A stretch of DNA of 64,000 nucleotides, taken from positions 310,001 through 374,000 of the forward strand of contig NZ_STGD01000001.1 in the NCBI RefSeq assembly GCF_005222755.1, read 5' to 3'. The position numbers were made by a program, and so were the translations under genes. Below are positions 24,324 through 32,596 of the stretch, one piece after another. The notes under the pieces were generated by a model that worked only from the letters and a program-made list of their open reading frames with translations, did no database searches and was not told where the DNA came from. The stretch is from Roseomonas sp. HF4. GTDB lineage: Bacteria; Pseudomonadota; Alphaproteobacteria; Acetobacterales; Acetobacteraceae. The stretch's first letter is position 1, and each line of letters opens with the position of its first letter.

Positions 24324-25472
24324 ATGACCGCACACCTGCACCAATGGCCTGCCCAGGGCCGCGTCCACCACGGCGCGGCCCTGGCCGAGGCGCTGCCACG
24401 CGAGACCGCCGACGCGGCGCGCATCGTCCTCGTTACCACGCGCTCGCTGGCCGGCGGCGCGCTCGCAGCCTCGGCCGCCGCGGCGATCGGCGACCGCCTG
24501 GCCGGCACCTTCGCCGCCATGCGCGCGCACAGCCCGGTCGAGGACGTGCTGGCGCTGGCCGCGCTGCTGCGGGAGCAGGAGGCGGACCTCGTGGTGGCGC
24601 TCGGCGGCGGGTCGGTGATCGACGGGGCGAAGGTCGCCTGCCTCGCGGTCTGGCGTGGGATCACGGAGGCGGGCGCGCTGGTCGCGGCCGCCGGGTCGCG
24701 CGGCGCGGCGCCGGGCTTCTGGGACGGCGCGCCGCCGGCGCCGCGCATCGTCGCCGTGCCGACGACCCTGTCCGCGGCGGAGTTCGCACCGCATGCCGGC
24801 TACACGGACCTCGCGGCCGGCCGGAAGCATCGCGCGATCGACCCCTGGATGGTGCCGCGCGCGGTGATCATGGACCCGGCGGCGACGCTGGAGACGCCGG
24901 CGGAACTGCTGCTGTCCTCCGGCATCCGCGCGCTCGATCATGCGGCGGAACGCTGGTGCTCGACCGCGCCGCAGCCCTTCTCCGACGCCGTGTCCCGCCA
25001 GGCGATGCTGATGCTGGCGGACAACCTGCCGCGCATCCGCCACCACCCCGGCGACCTCGCGCCCCGCGCGGCCGCGCAGCAGGCGGCCTGGCTGTCGGTG
25101 ATGGGGGGCTGGGCGGGCGTGCCGGTCGGCGCCAGCCACGGCATCGGCTACATCCTGGGCGCCGCGCGCGGCGTGCCGCACGGCATCACATCGTGCCTCA
25201 TGCTGCATGCGGTCATGCGCTGGAACGCGCCGGTGAACGAGGCGCGCCAGCGGGACGTGGCGCACATCCTGGGCGGCGAGGACGCGGGGCCGGCGATCGA
25301 GGCCTTCGTGCGCGGACTCGGCCTGCCGACGCGGCTCGCCGAACAGGGCATCGCCGAAGCCGACATCCCGGACCTGGCGCGGCGCTGGACCGGGGATGCG
25401 CCGATCGCGACCAACCCGCGGCCGGTGCGAAGCCAGGACGACGTGGCGGCGATCCTCGGGCTGGCGCTGTAG
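24324..25472 (+). CDS. Iron-containing alcohol dehydrogenase, maleylacetate reductase-like
   Basis: 382 aa, start after GGAGGACGCG. NAD-binding 'VVALGGGSVIDGAKV' and 'VAVPTTLSAAEFAPHAGYTD'; metal-site histidines in 'IRALDHAAE', 'GASHGIGYILG' and 'GVPHGITSCLMLHAVMRWN', the last typical of maleylacetate reductases (MacA/TfdF), which reduce maleylacetate to 3-oxoadipate at the end of hydroxyquinol, resorcinol and chlorocatechol pathways. The long inserted 'AAGSRGAAPGFWDGAPPAP' near residues 120-138 is unlike canonical members. Last gene of the amidase operon. No ring-cleavage dioxygenase is present, so the pathway is incomplete in this window. Confidence 0.82.
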   Translation: MTAHLHQWPAQGRVHHGAALAEALPRETADAARIVLVTTRSLAGGALAASAAAAIGDRLAGTFAAMRAHSPVEDVLALAALLREQEADLVVALGGGSVIDGAKVACLAVWRGITEAGALVAAAGSRGAAPGFWDGAPPAPRIVAVPTTLSAAEFAPHAGYTDLAAGRKHRAIDPWMVPRAVIMDPAATLETPAELLLSSGIRALDHAAERWCSTAPQPFSDAVSRQAMLMLADNLPRIRHHPGDLAPRAAAQQAAWLSVMGGWAGVPVGASHGIGYILGAARGVPHGITSCLMLHAVMRWNAPVNEARQRDVAHILGGEDAGPAIEAFVRGLGLPTRLAEQGIAEADIPDLARRWTGDAPIATNPRPVRSQDDVAAILGLAL

Positions 25473-25515
25473 CGGGGCGCGCCTCGGGCAAGGCAGAGCC
25501 CCCCGCCCGTCCCCG

Positions 25516-26766
25516 CTAGAACCGCTCCGCCGAGAACGGCGCGAGGTCGATGTTGGGCTTCTCCCCCGCGATCGCCGCAGCGACGATTGCACCCGTCGGC
25601 GCCGACCCCGTCAGGCCCAGATGCCCGTGGCCGAAGGCGCACCAGATGCCGTCCCAGGTCTTGAGCGGCCCCATCACGGGCACGCTGTCGGGCAGGCAGG
25701 GGCGGTGGCCCATCCAGGTGGTCGCGCCATCCGTGCGGACCTGCGGGAAGACCGCCCTGAGGTCGTCCAGCAGCAGCTGCGCGCGCGCCTCGTTGGGCGG
25801 CGCGTCCAGGCCCGCGATCTCGACCGAGCCCGCGACGCGCAGGCCCTCCTCCATCGGCGAGATGAACACCTTGCGGTCGGCGGGCGAGAGGATGCGGCCG
25901 GGCGTCACGCCGGCATCGGGCAGCATGACGTGGTAGCCGCGCTGGGTCTCGAGCGGGACCTTGATGCCGAGCGGCGCCAGCAGCCGCGCCGACCAGGCGC
26001 CGGCGGCGAGCACGACCTGCGTGGCGGGGATGTCGCCCGCATCGGTGCGCACGCCGTCCGCGCGCCGTCCGTCCATGCGGATCGCGCGAACCTCCGCCTC
26101 GCGGATCTCGCCGCCCATGCGGCGCACGCCCTGCGCCACGACCTCGGCGAAGCGCGCGGGGTTCACGCAGGACCCGTGGTCGGGGAGGAAGACGGCGCGG
26201 GTATAGGCGGGGGCGACATCGGGTTCGAGCGCGGCAAGCCCCGCGCGGTCCAGCACCTCGATCCGCAGCCCGTGGCGGCGGCGCAGCTCGAGGCCCGCCG
26301 CGTCCTTCGCCATCTGCGCCTCGTCCCGATAGAGGTACATCTGGCCCTGCTCGCGGATGAGGTCGGTGGCGCCCTCGGCGGCCAGGATCTCCTTGTGCCG
26401 CTCCAGCGCCCCGAACAGCAGGGCGGCGAGCGCCTCCGCCACGCCCTCGACCCGCGACGTGCGGGCGGAGGCCACGAAGCGCAGCAGCCAGGGCGCCGCG
26501 TGCAGCCAATAGCGGAGCGGGATGTGCAGCGCGCCGGCGCGGTCGGTCAGCATCCTCGGCACCTGGCGGAGAACGCCCGGCATGGCGAGCGGCGCCACCG
26601 AGCCGTGGCTGATCGCGCCGGCGTTGCCGGTGGTGGCGGCGTGCGGCTTCCGCGCCTCCAGCACCAGCGGCGCGAGGCCGCGCCGCGCCAGATGCCACGC
26701 GACGCAGAGGCCGACGATGCCGCCGCCGATCACGACGATCCGGGGCTGGTCCGATGCAATGTCCAT
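25516..26766 (-). CDS. FAD-dependent D-amino-acid dehydrogenase (DadA-like)
   Basis: 416 aa; ATG at 26766 (26775 also possible). FAD-binding 'IVVIGGGIVGLCVAWHLARRG' opens the protein, followed by 'EARKPHAATTGNAGAISHGSV', 'REQGQMYLYRDE', 'LPDHGSCVNPARFAE', 'LGIKVPLETQRGYHVML', 'FISPMEEGLRVAGSVEIAG' and the C-terminal 'FGHGHLGLTGSAPTG'. This block order is that of DadA: oxidative deamination of D-amino acids with electrons to the respiratory chain at the inner membrane. Tail 'DLAPFSAERF' resembles that of the DAO subunit at 16-17 kb ('SLAPFSAKRF'), indicating paralogy. Divergent from the TauD-type gene across 105 bp. Confidence 0.88.
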   Translation of the reverse strand: MDIASDQPRIVVIGGGIVGLCVAWHLARRGLAPLVLEARKPHAATTGNAGAISHGSVAPLAMPGVLRQVPRMLTDRAGALHIPLRYWLHAAPWLLRFVASARTSRVEGVAEALAALLFGALERHKEILAAEGATDLIREQGQMYLYRDEAQMAKDAAGLELRRRHGLRIEVLDRAGLAALEPDVAPAYTRAVFLPDHGSCVNPARFAEVVAQGVRRMGGEIREAEVRAIRMDGRRADGVRTDAGDIPATQVVLAAGAWSARLLAPLGIKVPLETQRGYHVMLPDAGVTPGRILSPADRKVFISPMEEGLRVAGSVEIAGLDAPPNEARAQLLLDDLRAVFPQVRTDGATTWMGHRPCLPDSVPVMGPLKTWDGIWCAFGHGHLGLTGSAPTGAIVAAAIAGEKPNIDLAPFSAERF

Positions 26767-26871
26767 GGGCGCCATGCTGGCGCAGCCGGGCGCCGTGCGG
26801 AAGCCGGCGCATGTTGACGGGCGCTCCGCCGCATCGCACCGTCCGCGCCAACGAACCCCGAGGAATGTCCC

Positions 26872-27753
26872 ATGCGGATCACGCCCAACAATGCCGGGCT
26901 CGGTGCGCGCGTCGAAGGCATCGACCTGTCGCGTCCGCTTGCCCCCGAGGATTTCCGCACGGTGCTGCGCGCGCTCGGCCAGTATGGCGTGCTGTGCTTC
27001 CCGGGGCAGGACCTCGATGCCGCGGCGCTGTCGGCCTTCGGGTCGCGCTTCGGCGACCTCGAGGTCAACGTCGCCAACCTCTTCCACGCCGAGGGGCATC
27101 CCGAGGTGATGCACCTGTCCAACATGAAGGACGCGGCGGGCAAGCCCATCGGCCTGTCGGATGCCGGGCAGGGCTGGCACACCGACATGTCCTATTCGCG
27201 GGAGATCGCGCTGGCCAACGTGCTGCACGCCAAGCGCGTGCCGCGGCGCGACGGGAAGCCGCTGGGCTGCACGCAGTTCCGCAACATGCACGCCGCCTAT
27301 GACGACCTGCCGGCCGAGGTGAAGCGGCGGATAGAGGGACGCACGGCGATCCACGACTTCCAGAAGTTCTGGGACATGATGCGGATCCGCCCCGGTTCGA
27401 TCCGCGGGCCGCTGACGCCCGAGCAGCGCGCGAAGAAGCCGCCCGTGCCGCAGCCGCTCGTGCGCATCCACCCGATCACGGGCCGCCCCGTGCTCTACTG
27501 CAATTCCGGCTACGCCATGTTCGTCGAGGGCATGGACCGTGCCGAGAGCGACGCGCTGCTCGACTACCTGTTCCGCCACCAGGCGCAGGAGAAATACCTC
27601 TACAGCCACGAATGGACCGAGGGCGACGTGCTGATGTGGGACAACATCGGCACCGTGCACAACGCGGTGGCCGACTACGGGCCGGAGGAGCACCGCTTCA
27701 TCCTGCGCGTGCAGGTGATGGCGAGCCTCGACTACGCGGCGCTCGCGGCATGA
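26872..27753 (+). CDS. TauD/TfdA-family Fe(II)/2-oxoglutarate dioxygenase
   Basis: 293 aa. Iron ligands H103 and D105 in 'GWHTDMSYS', distal H263 in 'NIGTVHNAV', and 2-oxoglutarate-binding R279 in 'HRFILRVQV'. It is closer to classical TauD/TfdA than the enzyme at 5.1-6.2 kb. Known members hydroxylate taurine, phenoxyacetates or alkyl sulfates; substrate here unknown. Its stop overlaps the ATG of the fumarylacetoacetate-hydrolase-like gene (ATGA), and a Bug binding protein follows, so the trio probably imports, hydroxylates and cleaves one small organic acid. Confidence 0.9.
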   Translation: MRITPNNAGLGARVEGIDLSRPLAPEDFRTVLRALGQYGVLCFPGQDLDAAALSAFGSRFGDLEVNVANLFHAEGHPEVMHLSNMKDAAGKPIGLSDAGQGWHTDMSYSREIALANVLHAKRVPRRDGKPLGCTQFRNMHAAYDDLPAEVKRRIEGRTAIHDFQKFWDMMRIRPGSIRGPLTPEQRAKKPPVPQPLVRIHPITGRPVLYCNSGYAMFVEGMDRAESDALLDYLFRHQAQEKYLYSHEWTEGDVLMWDNIGTVHNAVADYGPEEHRFILRVQVMASLDYAALAA

Positions 27754-28649
27754 GGCTCGCCACGCTGGAAGGCGAGGTGCTGGCCGGTCTGGTGGGGGAG
27801 GAGGTCGTGGCGCTGCGCCCGGCGCTGACCGCGGCGATGCGCGCGGCGGGCGAACCCGACACCGCCGCTTCCGTCATCCCGGACGACATGGTCGCGCTGA
27901 TCGGCGACGAGGCGGCGATGGTCGCGGCCGGCCGCGCGCTCGCCTTCGCCGCCCGTGCGGAGAACGCGGCGCTGCGCCGACCGCTTGGCGCCTTTCGCCT
28001 GTTGGCGCCGCTGAAGCCCGGCAAGATCCTGGGCGTCGGGCGCAACTACGGCGACCACGCGAAGGAGGTCGGCGGGCCGAGGCTCGAGATGCCGCGCATC
28101 TTCCTGAAGCCGACATCCTCGGTGGTCGGCCCGGGCGCCGCGGTGCGCATCCCGCCCGCGGTGGCGAAGCCGGACTGGGAGGTGGAGCTCGCAGTCGTGA
28201 TCGGCCGGCGGGCGCGCGACGTGACGGAGAACGCCGCACTCGACCATGTTGCCGGCTACACGGTGCTGGACGACGTCAGCGCGCGGGAATTCCAGTTCGA
28301 CGTGCCGCTGCCGATGACATCCTTCGCCAAGGGCATGGACGGGTTCTGCCCGATGGGCCCCTGGATCGCGACGGCGGACGAGGTGGGCGAGCCCTGGGCG
28401 CTGGATGTGCGCTGCTGGCTGAATGGGGAGGAGGTGCAGCACGGCAACACGCGCGACCTGATCTTCCCCGTGGCCACGCTGATCGCCTTCCTGTCGCGCT
28501 ACATGACGCTCGAGCCCGGGGACGTGATCGCGACGGGCACGCCGGCCGGCGTCGGGCATTTCCGCGACCCGCCGCGCTACCTGAAGCCGGGCGACCGGCT
28601 GCGCATGGACGTCGAGCGCGTCGGCGTGCTCGAACACTCGATCGCTTGA
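27750..28649 (+). CDS. Fumarylacetoacetate hydrolase family protein
   Basis: 299 aa, start overlapping the TauD-type stop by four bases. Conserved 'KILGVGRNYGDHAKEVG', metal ligands E144 and E146 in 'WEVELAVVIG' and D174/D175 in 'YTVLDDVSARE', then 'FAKGMDGFCPMGPWI', 'GEEVQHGNT', 'FLSRYMTLEPGDVIATGTPAGVG'. Family reactions include C-C hydrolysis of beta-diketo acids, acylpyruvate hydrolysis and hydratase or isomerase steps in aromatic meta-cleavage pathways. The N-terminal 80 residues are the usual small FAH N-domain. Coupled with a dioxygenase, it likely acts on the oxidised product. Confidence 0.9.
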   Translation: MRLATLEGEVLAGLVGEEVVALRPALTAAMRAAGEPDTAASVIPDDMVALIGDEAAMVAAGRALAFAARAENAALRRPLGAFRLLAPLKPGKILGVGRNYGDHAKEVGGPRLEMPRIFLKPTSSVVGPGAAVRIPPAVAKPDWEVELAVVIGRRARDVTENAALDHVAGYTVLDDVSAREFQFDVPLPMTSFAKGMDGFCPMGPWIATADEVGEPWALDVRCWLNGEEVQHGNTRDLIFPVATLIAFLSRYMTLEPGDVIATGTPAGVGHFRDPPRYLKPGDRLRMDVERVGVLEHSIA

Positions 28650-28671
28650 GAACCACCGGGGGATACGACCG

Positions 28672-29658
28672 ATGATCCGCAGAACGCTTCTCGGCGCCGC
28701 GCTGGCGCTGGCCGCGCTGCCGGCGCTGGCGCAGCCGCGCGCGCCGGGCACCGACTATCCGAACCGGCCGGTGCGGGTGATCGTCGCCTTCGCCCCCGGC
28801 GGCAATGCCGACATGAATGCGCGCATCATCTCGCAGGCGCTGTCGACGCGGCTCGGCCAGCAATTCGTGGTCGAGAACCGCCCCTCGGGCGGCGGGACCG
28901 TGGCGTTCGAGACGGTCGCGCAGACGCAGCCCGACGGCTACACGCTGCTGGTCGGCGCGCTCGGGTCGCATACGCTCAATGTCGGGCTCTATGGCGAGAG
29001 GCTGCGCGTGCATCCGCTGACCGGCGTGGACCACGTCACCATCTCGAGCCATTCGCCGATCGTGCTGGTCGTGCACCCCTCGATGGGCGTGCGCACGCTG
29101 GCGGAGTTCCGCGCCAAGGTGGCCGAGGGTGGCGGGCAGGTGCCGTTCGGCTCGTCGGGCAACGGCTCCACGGGGCACATCGCCTCGGCGCTGCTGCTGC
29201 ACCTGGCGGGCGTGCAGGCGACGCACGTGCCCTATCGCGGATCGGCCGCGGCCTTCCAGGATCTGCTGGCGGGGCGGACGATGTTCCAGTCCGACACCGT
29301 CTCCTTCGTCGCGCCGCATATCCGGGAGGGTCGCGTCATCGGCATCGCCATCGGCACGCCGCAGCGCAACCCGATGGCGCCCGACGTGCCGACCGCGGCC
29401 GAGGCCGGCCTGCCCGGCTGGCAGGCCACCACCTGGACGCCATGGTCGGCGACGCTCGGCACGCCCGCGCCGATCCGGCAGTTCCTGTACGAGCAGATCG
29501 CCGAGGCGCTGAAGATGCCGGAAGTGCGGGACCGCATCATCGCGCTCGGCAACACCATCCCCGAGGGCATGACGCCTGACGCCACGCGCGCCTTTATCGC
29601 CGCCGAGATCGAACGCTGGGTGCCGGTCGTTCGGGCCTCGGGCGCGCGGGTGGATTGA
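28672..29658 (+). CDS. Bug-family tripartite tricarboxylate transporter binding protein
   Basis: 328 aa with a signal peptide (cleavage near 'ALPALAQ'). 'YPNRPVRVIVAFAPGGNADMNAR' is the diagnostic Bug opening; 'VVENRPSGGG', 'QTQPDGYTLLVG', 'THVPYRGSAAAFQDLLAGR' and 'APDVPTAAEAGLPGW' follow. Such periplasmic proteins bind carboxylates, amides or nicotinate-like compounds, usually for TctAB-type transporters; none is encoded in this window. Third gene of the TauD-FAH operon, so its ligand is presumably the substrate of those enzymes. Followed by a family B palindromic element. Confidence 0.92.
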   Translation: MIRRTLLGAALALAALPALAQPRAPGTDYPNRPVRVIVAFAPGGNADMNARIISQALSTRLGQQFVVENRPSGGGTVAFETVAQTQPDGYTLLVGALGSHTLNVGLYGERLRVHPLTGVDHVTISSHSPIVLVVHPSMGVRTLAEFRAKVAEGGGQVPFGSSGNGSTGHIASALLLHLAGVQATHVPYRGSAAAFQDLLAGRTMFQSDTVSFVAPHIREGRVIGIAIGTPQRNPMAPDVPTAAEAGLPGWQATTWTPWSATLGTPAPIRQFLYEQIAEALKMPEVRDRIIALGNTIPEGMTPDATRAFIAAEIERWVPVVRASGARVD

Positions 29659-29664
29659 GGAGAG

Positions 29665-29785
29665 CGGGGGGAGACGGGAACTTTTCCCCCCGCACTCTTT
29701 CTTGTCGTCTGTAGCCCGACTTCCGAGGTCCGGTCCCAAGAGACAACGAAGGGAGGGGGGCGGGGGAGGTTCCCCTCCCGCGCAA
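29665..29785. repeat. Intergenic palindromic repeat family B, copy B5 (diverged)
   Basis: Lies between the convergent Bug and GNAT genes. Left hairpin region GGGGGGAG ... TTCCCCCCG at about 29666-29692, diverged central arms (CTTTCTTGTCGTCT on the left, AGAGACAACGAAGG on the right) and a right hairpin CGGGGGAGG / CCTCCCG-type at 29761-29780. The central core lacks the GGCGCC arms of other copies, yet retains the same order and spacing. Confidence 0.75.
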
Positions 29786-29798
29786 CTTCAACAGGCCT

Positions 29799-30251
29799 TC
29801 ACGCCCCCCAAAGCGCGCGGTCCCGCCAGGGTGCCGGCACATCGAGCGTGCCGGCGATGGGCGGCGCGACGGCCGCGTCGGGGCGAAAGCCGAAGCGGCC
29901 GTAGTAGGCGGGATCGCCGAGGACAAGGACGCGCGCCACGCCCTCGGCCGCCAGTCGGCGCAGCCCCTCCCGCAGCAGCGCGCCGCCGATGCCCTGGCGC
30001 TGGCGCGCCGGTGCCACCGCCAGCGGACCCAGCAGTGCGACACTGTCAGCCCGGCCGGTGACGCGGCAGCGTGTGAAGGCGACATGGCCCGCGAGGTCGT
30101 CGCCCGCGAGCGCCACGATGGAGAGTACGTCCCCGCGCCCGGCCAGCGCCCGTACCAGCGGCACGAGGTCCTCCCGCGGGAAGGCGGCGGCGTACAGGGC
30201 GGCGAGGTCGTCCGTCTCCGCCGCCGGACGGATGACAACGCCTGGCTGCAT
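29799..30251 (-). CDS. GNAT-family N-acetyltransferase (YhbS-like)
   Basis: 150 aa. 'VAPARQRQGIGGALLREGLR' is the acetyl-CoA pyrophosphate-binding motif, 'LVLGDPAYYGRFGF' marks the YhbS/COG3153 subgroup. The start at 30251 comes five bases after the stop of the upstream NTF2-like gene, so the two are co-transcribed. The acetyl acceptor, small molecule or protein, is unknown. Cytoplasmic. Confidence 0.87.
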   Translation of the reverse strand: MQPGVVIRPAAETDDLAALYAAAFPREDLVPLVRALAGRGDVLSIVALAGDDLAGHVAFTRCRVTGRADSVALLGPLAVAPARQRQGIGGALLREGLRRLAAEGVARVLVLGDPAYYGRFGFRPDAAVAPPIAGTLDVPAPWRDRALWGA

Positions 30252-30256
30252 CCGCT

Positions 30257-30634
30257 TCAGTCCCGGACGTCGGTGCGAAACACCTTGCTCACGATCTTCC
30301 AGCCCTGCTGCGTCTTCAGGAACACCAGGTAGTCGGTGAAGAAGCGCGGCGGGATCTGGCAGGCGACCTTGGCGACGGCGGTCTCCGGCCCCGACTGGTC
30401 GAGCATCAGCACCCGGTCGTCGCGCGCCAGGCCCTTGGCCTTCGGGCTTTCGCGGGTGCGGACCCAGTCGAACCATTGTTCGCGCGGCAGGTCCTGCACC
30501 ACGCCGTCCTTGTCGGAATATAGGTGCGCGCAGGGGTGGAAGGCGGCGTCGAGCTTGGTGGTGTCGCCTTCGTGCAGGCCGTCGAAATAGGTCTGCAGCA
30601 CGGCCTCGATGGCGGCGATGTCGGTGGCGGGCAT
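30257..30634 (-). CDS. NTF2-like / lumazine-binding-type small protein
   Basis: 125 aa; start after AAGGGAGG. 'AIEAVLQTYFDGLHEGDTTK' followed by 'AFHPCAHLYSDKDG', and the C-terminal 'FFTDYLVFLKTQQGWKIVSK', fit the SnoaL/NTF2 cone fold of the putative lumazine-binding family. Members are often steroid-isomerase-like or polyketide-cyclase-like enzymes, or plain ligand-binding proteins. The pocket residues alone do not define a reaction. Immediately upstream of the GNAT gene; divergent from the next Bug gene across 102 bp. Confidence 0.8.
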   Translation of the reverse strand: MPATDIAAIEAVLQTYFDGLHEGDTTKLDAAFHPCAHLYSDKDGVVQDLPREQWFDWVRTRESPKAKGLARDDRVLMLDQSGPETAVAKVACQIPPRFFTDYLVFLKTQQGWKIVSKVFRTDVRD

Positions 30635-30736
30635 GGCGGGGCCTCCCTTGGCGTGGCGGCGCATCCTGGCGCGGAACGCGGGGCGTTTACAGGGGGCGCG
30701 GGGCGGGGGATTGTCGCGCCCCGGAGGAACCCGCCC

Positions 30737-31705
30737 ATGACAATCCGTCGCCGCCCGCTGCTGCTGGCCGCCGCCGCGCTGGCCGCGCCCGCGCCGCTTG
30801 CCGCGCAGGCCGCCTGGCCCGCCCGCCCCGTGCGTCTGGTCGTGCCCTATGCCGCGAGCGGCGGCACCGACATCCTGGCCCGCGCCATCGCCGAGGCGCT
30901 GCGCCCCTCCCTCCCCCACCCCATCGTGGTCGAGAACCGCGCCGGCGCGGCGGGTGTGATCGGCTCCGAGGTCGTGGCCCGCGCCGAGCCCGACGGCCAC
31001 ACGCTGCTGATGGTGGTCAGCACGCATGTGATGAACCGCTACCACCTGCCCTCGCTGCCCTATGACCCGATCCGCGACTTCACGCCGGTCGCGATGCTGA
31101 CGCGCAACACGATGGTGCTGGTGTCAGGCGCCAACCAGCCCTTCGACAGCCTGCGCGCCATGGTCGACTTCGCGAAGCGCAACCCGGGGCGCGTCGGCAC
31201 CGGCAGCACGGAGGCGCTGTCCTCCTTCATCGGGCAGGAACTCGCGCGCCGCGCGGGGATCGAGACGCCGGACATCGCCTATCGCTCGGGCGGCCTGCTG
31301 ATGAACGACATCGTGGCCGGGCACCTGCCCGCGGGCTGGACCAGCACGGTCAGCGCCACGCCGCATATCGGCACCGGGCGCGTGCGCGTGCTGGCGGTCT
31401 CGACCGCCACGCGCACGCCCTTCTTCCCCGATGTGCCGACGGCGGCCGAGCAGGGCGTTGCGGAATTCGACCTCTCGGGCTGGGTCGCGATGCTCGCGCC
31501 CCCGCGCATGGAGGCCGCGCTGGCCGGGCAGATCGGCGCCGCGGTCGAACGCGTCTTCGCCGATGCCGGCTTCCAGGAGCGCCTGCGCACGCTCGGCGTC
31601 GAGCGCGACTTCCGCCCGCCCGCCGCGCTGCTGGAGGCCATGCGGCGCGACGACCAGATCTGGGCCGCCGCCGCACGGGCCGGCCACATCCGACCGCAGC
31701 AATAG
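30737..31705 (+). CDS. Bug-family tripartite tricarboxylate transporter binding protein
   Basis: 322 aa with a signal sequence containing 'RRRPLLLAAAALAAP' and cleavage around 'AAQA'. Bug motifs: 'WPARPVRLVVPYAASGGTDILARA', 'VVENRAGAAGVIG', 'RAEPDGHTLLM', 'YDPIRDFTPVAML', 'PFFPDVPTAAEQG'. It begins a plus-strand operon with a PEP-mutase/isocitrate-lyase-family enzyme and a haloacid-dehalogenase-like enzyme, so a C3-C6 (possibly halogenated or methylated) acid is a reasonable ligand. No membrane transporter subunits nearby. Confidence 0.92.
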   Translation: MTIRRRPLLLAAAALAAPAPLAAQAAWPARPVRLVVPYAASGGTDILARAIAEALRPSLPHPIVVENRAGAAGVIGSEVVARAEPDGHTLLMVVSTHVMNRYHLPSLPYDPIRDFTPVAMLTRNTMVLVSGANQPFDSLRAMVDFAKRNPGRVGTGSTEALSSFIGQELARRAGIETPDIAYRSGGLLMNDIVAGHLPAGWTSTVSATPHIGTGRVRVLAVSTATRTPFFPDVPTAAEQGVAEFDLSGWVAMLAPPRMEAALAGQIGAAVERVFADAGFQERLRTLGVERDFRPPAALLEAMRRDDQIWAAAARAGHIRPQQ

Positions 31706-31717
31706 GACCGACACGTC

Positions 31718-32596
31718 ATGGCCAATCCCGCCCTCCGCCGCGCCTTCGAGGCGAAGCGCTTCATCGTCGCCCCCGGCATCTTCGACATGATCTCGGCCAA
31801 GGTCGCCGATGGCATGGGGTTCGACTGCCTCTACGGCACCGGCTTCGGCACGGTCGCCTCGCATCTCGGCGTCGCCGATGCCGGCATCGCGACCTACACC
31901 GACATGGTCGCGCGCATGGGGCAGATGGCGCGCGGCGTGAAGACGCCGATGATCGCCGATGCCGATACCGGCTATGGCGGGCTGCTTAACGTGCGCCACA
32001 CGGTGATGGGCTACGAGGCCGCCGGCATCTCGGGGATCCAGTTGGAAGACCAGGAGATGCCGAAGAAGTGCGGCCACACGCCCGGCCGCCGCGTCATCCC
32101 GGCCGAGGAGATGGCGCTCAAGATCAAGGTGGCCGTCGAGGCACGCACCAGCCCGGACTTCCTGATCGTGGCGCGCACCGATGCGCGCACCACGCTCGGC
32201 CTGGATGAGGCGCTGCGCCGCGGGCGGATGTTCGAGGAGGCCGGCGCCGACGTGGTGTTCATCGAAAGCCCCGAGAGCGAGGAGGAGATGCGCGCCATCG
32301 GAAAGGCGATCCGCAAGCCGCTGCTGGCCAACATGGTCGAGGGCGGGCGCACTCCGATCCTGCCGGCGCAGACGCTGAAGGAGATCGGCTATTCCATCGC
32401 GATCTATCCCGCGGTCGGCTTCCTCGCCGTGGCCGCGGCGCTGGAGCGTGCCTATGGCCACCTGAAGCAGCAGGGCGACAGCCTGGCGCTGGGCGAATCC
32501 TACGGCTTCAAGCGCATGACCGAACTGATGGGCTTCCCCGAGGTCTGGGACTTCGAGACGCGCTGGGCGCAGCAGCCCGCAAAGGCCGCGGAATGA
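31718..32596 (+). CDS. Isocitrate lyase/PEP mutase family enzyme
   Basis: 292 aa. The catalytic loop 'PKKCGH' (C118) after 'GIQLEDQEM', the Mg-binding 'MIADADTGYGG' (D81, D83), and 'ARTDAR' are the conserved blocks of the superfamily. The KKCGH form is that of methylisocitrate lyase and related C-C lyases such as oxaloacetate hydrolase and 2,3-dimethylmalate lyase. 'GGRTPILPAQTLKEIGYSIAIYP' follows. Tail overlaps the haloacid dehalogenase start by four bases. Which 2-hydroxy di- or tricarboxylic acid is cleaved is not known. Confidence 0.9.
   Translation: MANPALRRAFEAKRFIVAPGIFDMISAKVADGMGFDCLYGTGFGTVASHLGVADAGIATYTDMVARMGQMARGVKTPMIADADTGYGGLLNVRHTVMGYEAAGISGIQLEDQEMPKKCGHTPGRRVIPAEEMALKIKVAVEARTSPDFLIVARTDARTTLGLDEALRRGRMFEEAGADVVFIESPESEEEMRAIGKAIRKPLLANMVEGGRTPILPAQTLKEIGYSIAIYPAVGFLAVAAALERAYGHLKQQGDSLALGESYGFKRMTELMGFPEVWDFETRWAQQPAKAAE

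Noticed and set aside
25516..27693. Extension of the D-amino-acid dehydrogenase upstream to 27693
   Set aside because: It would be antisense to the TauD-type gene, which has all catalytic residues; FAD-binding motif begins just after 26766.
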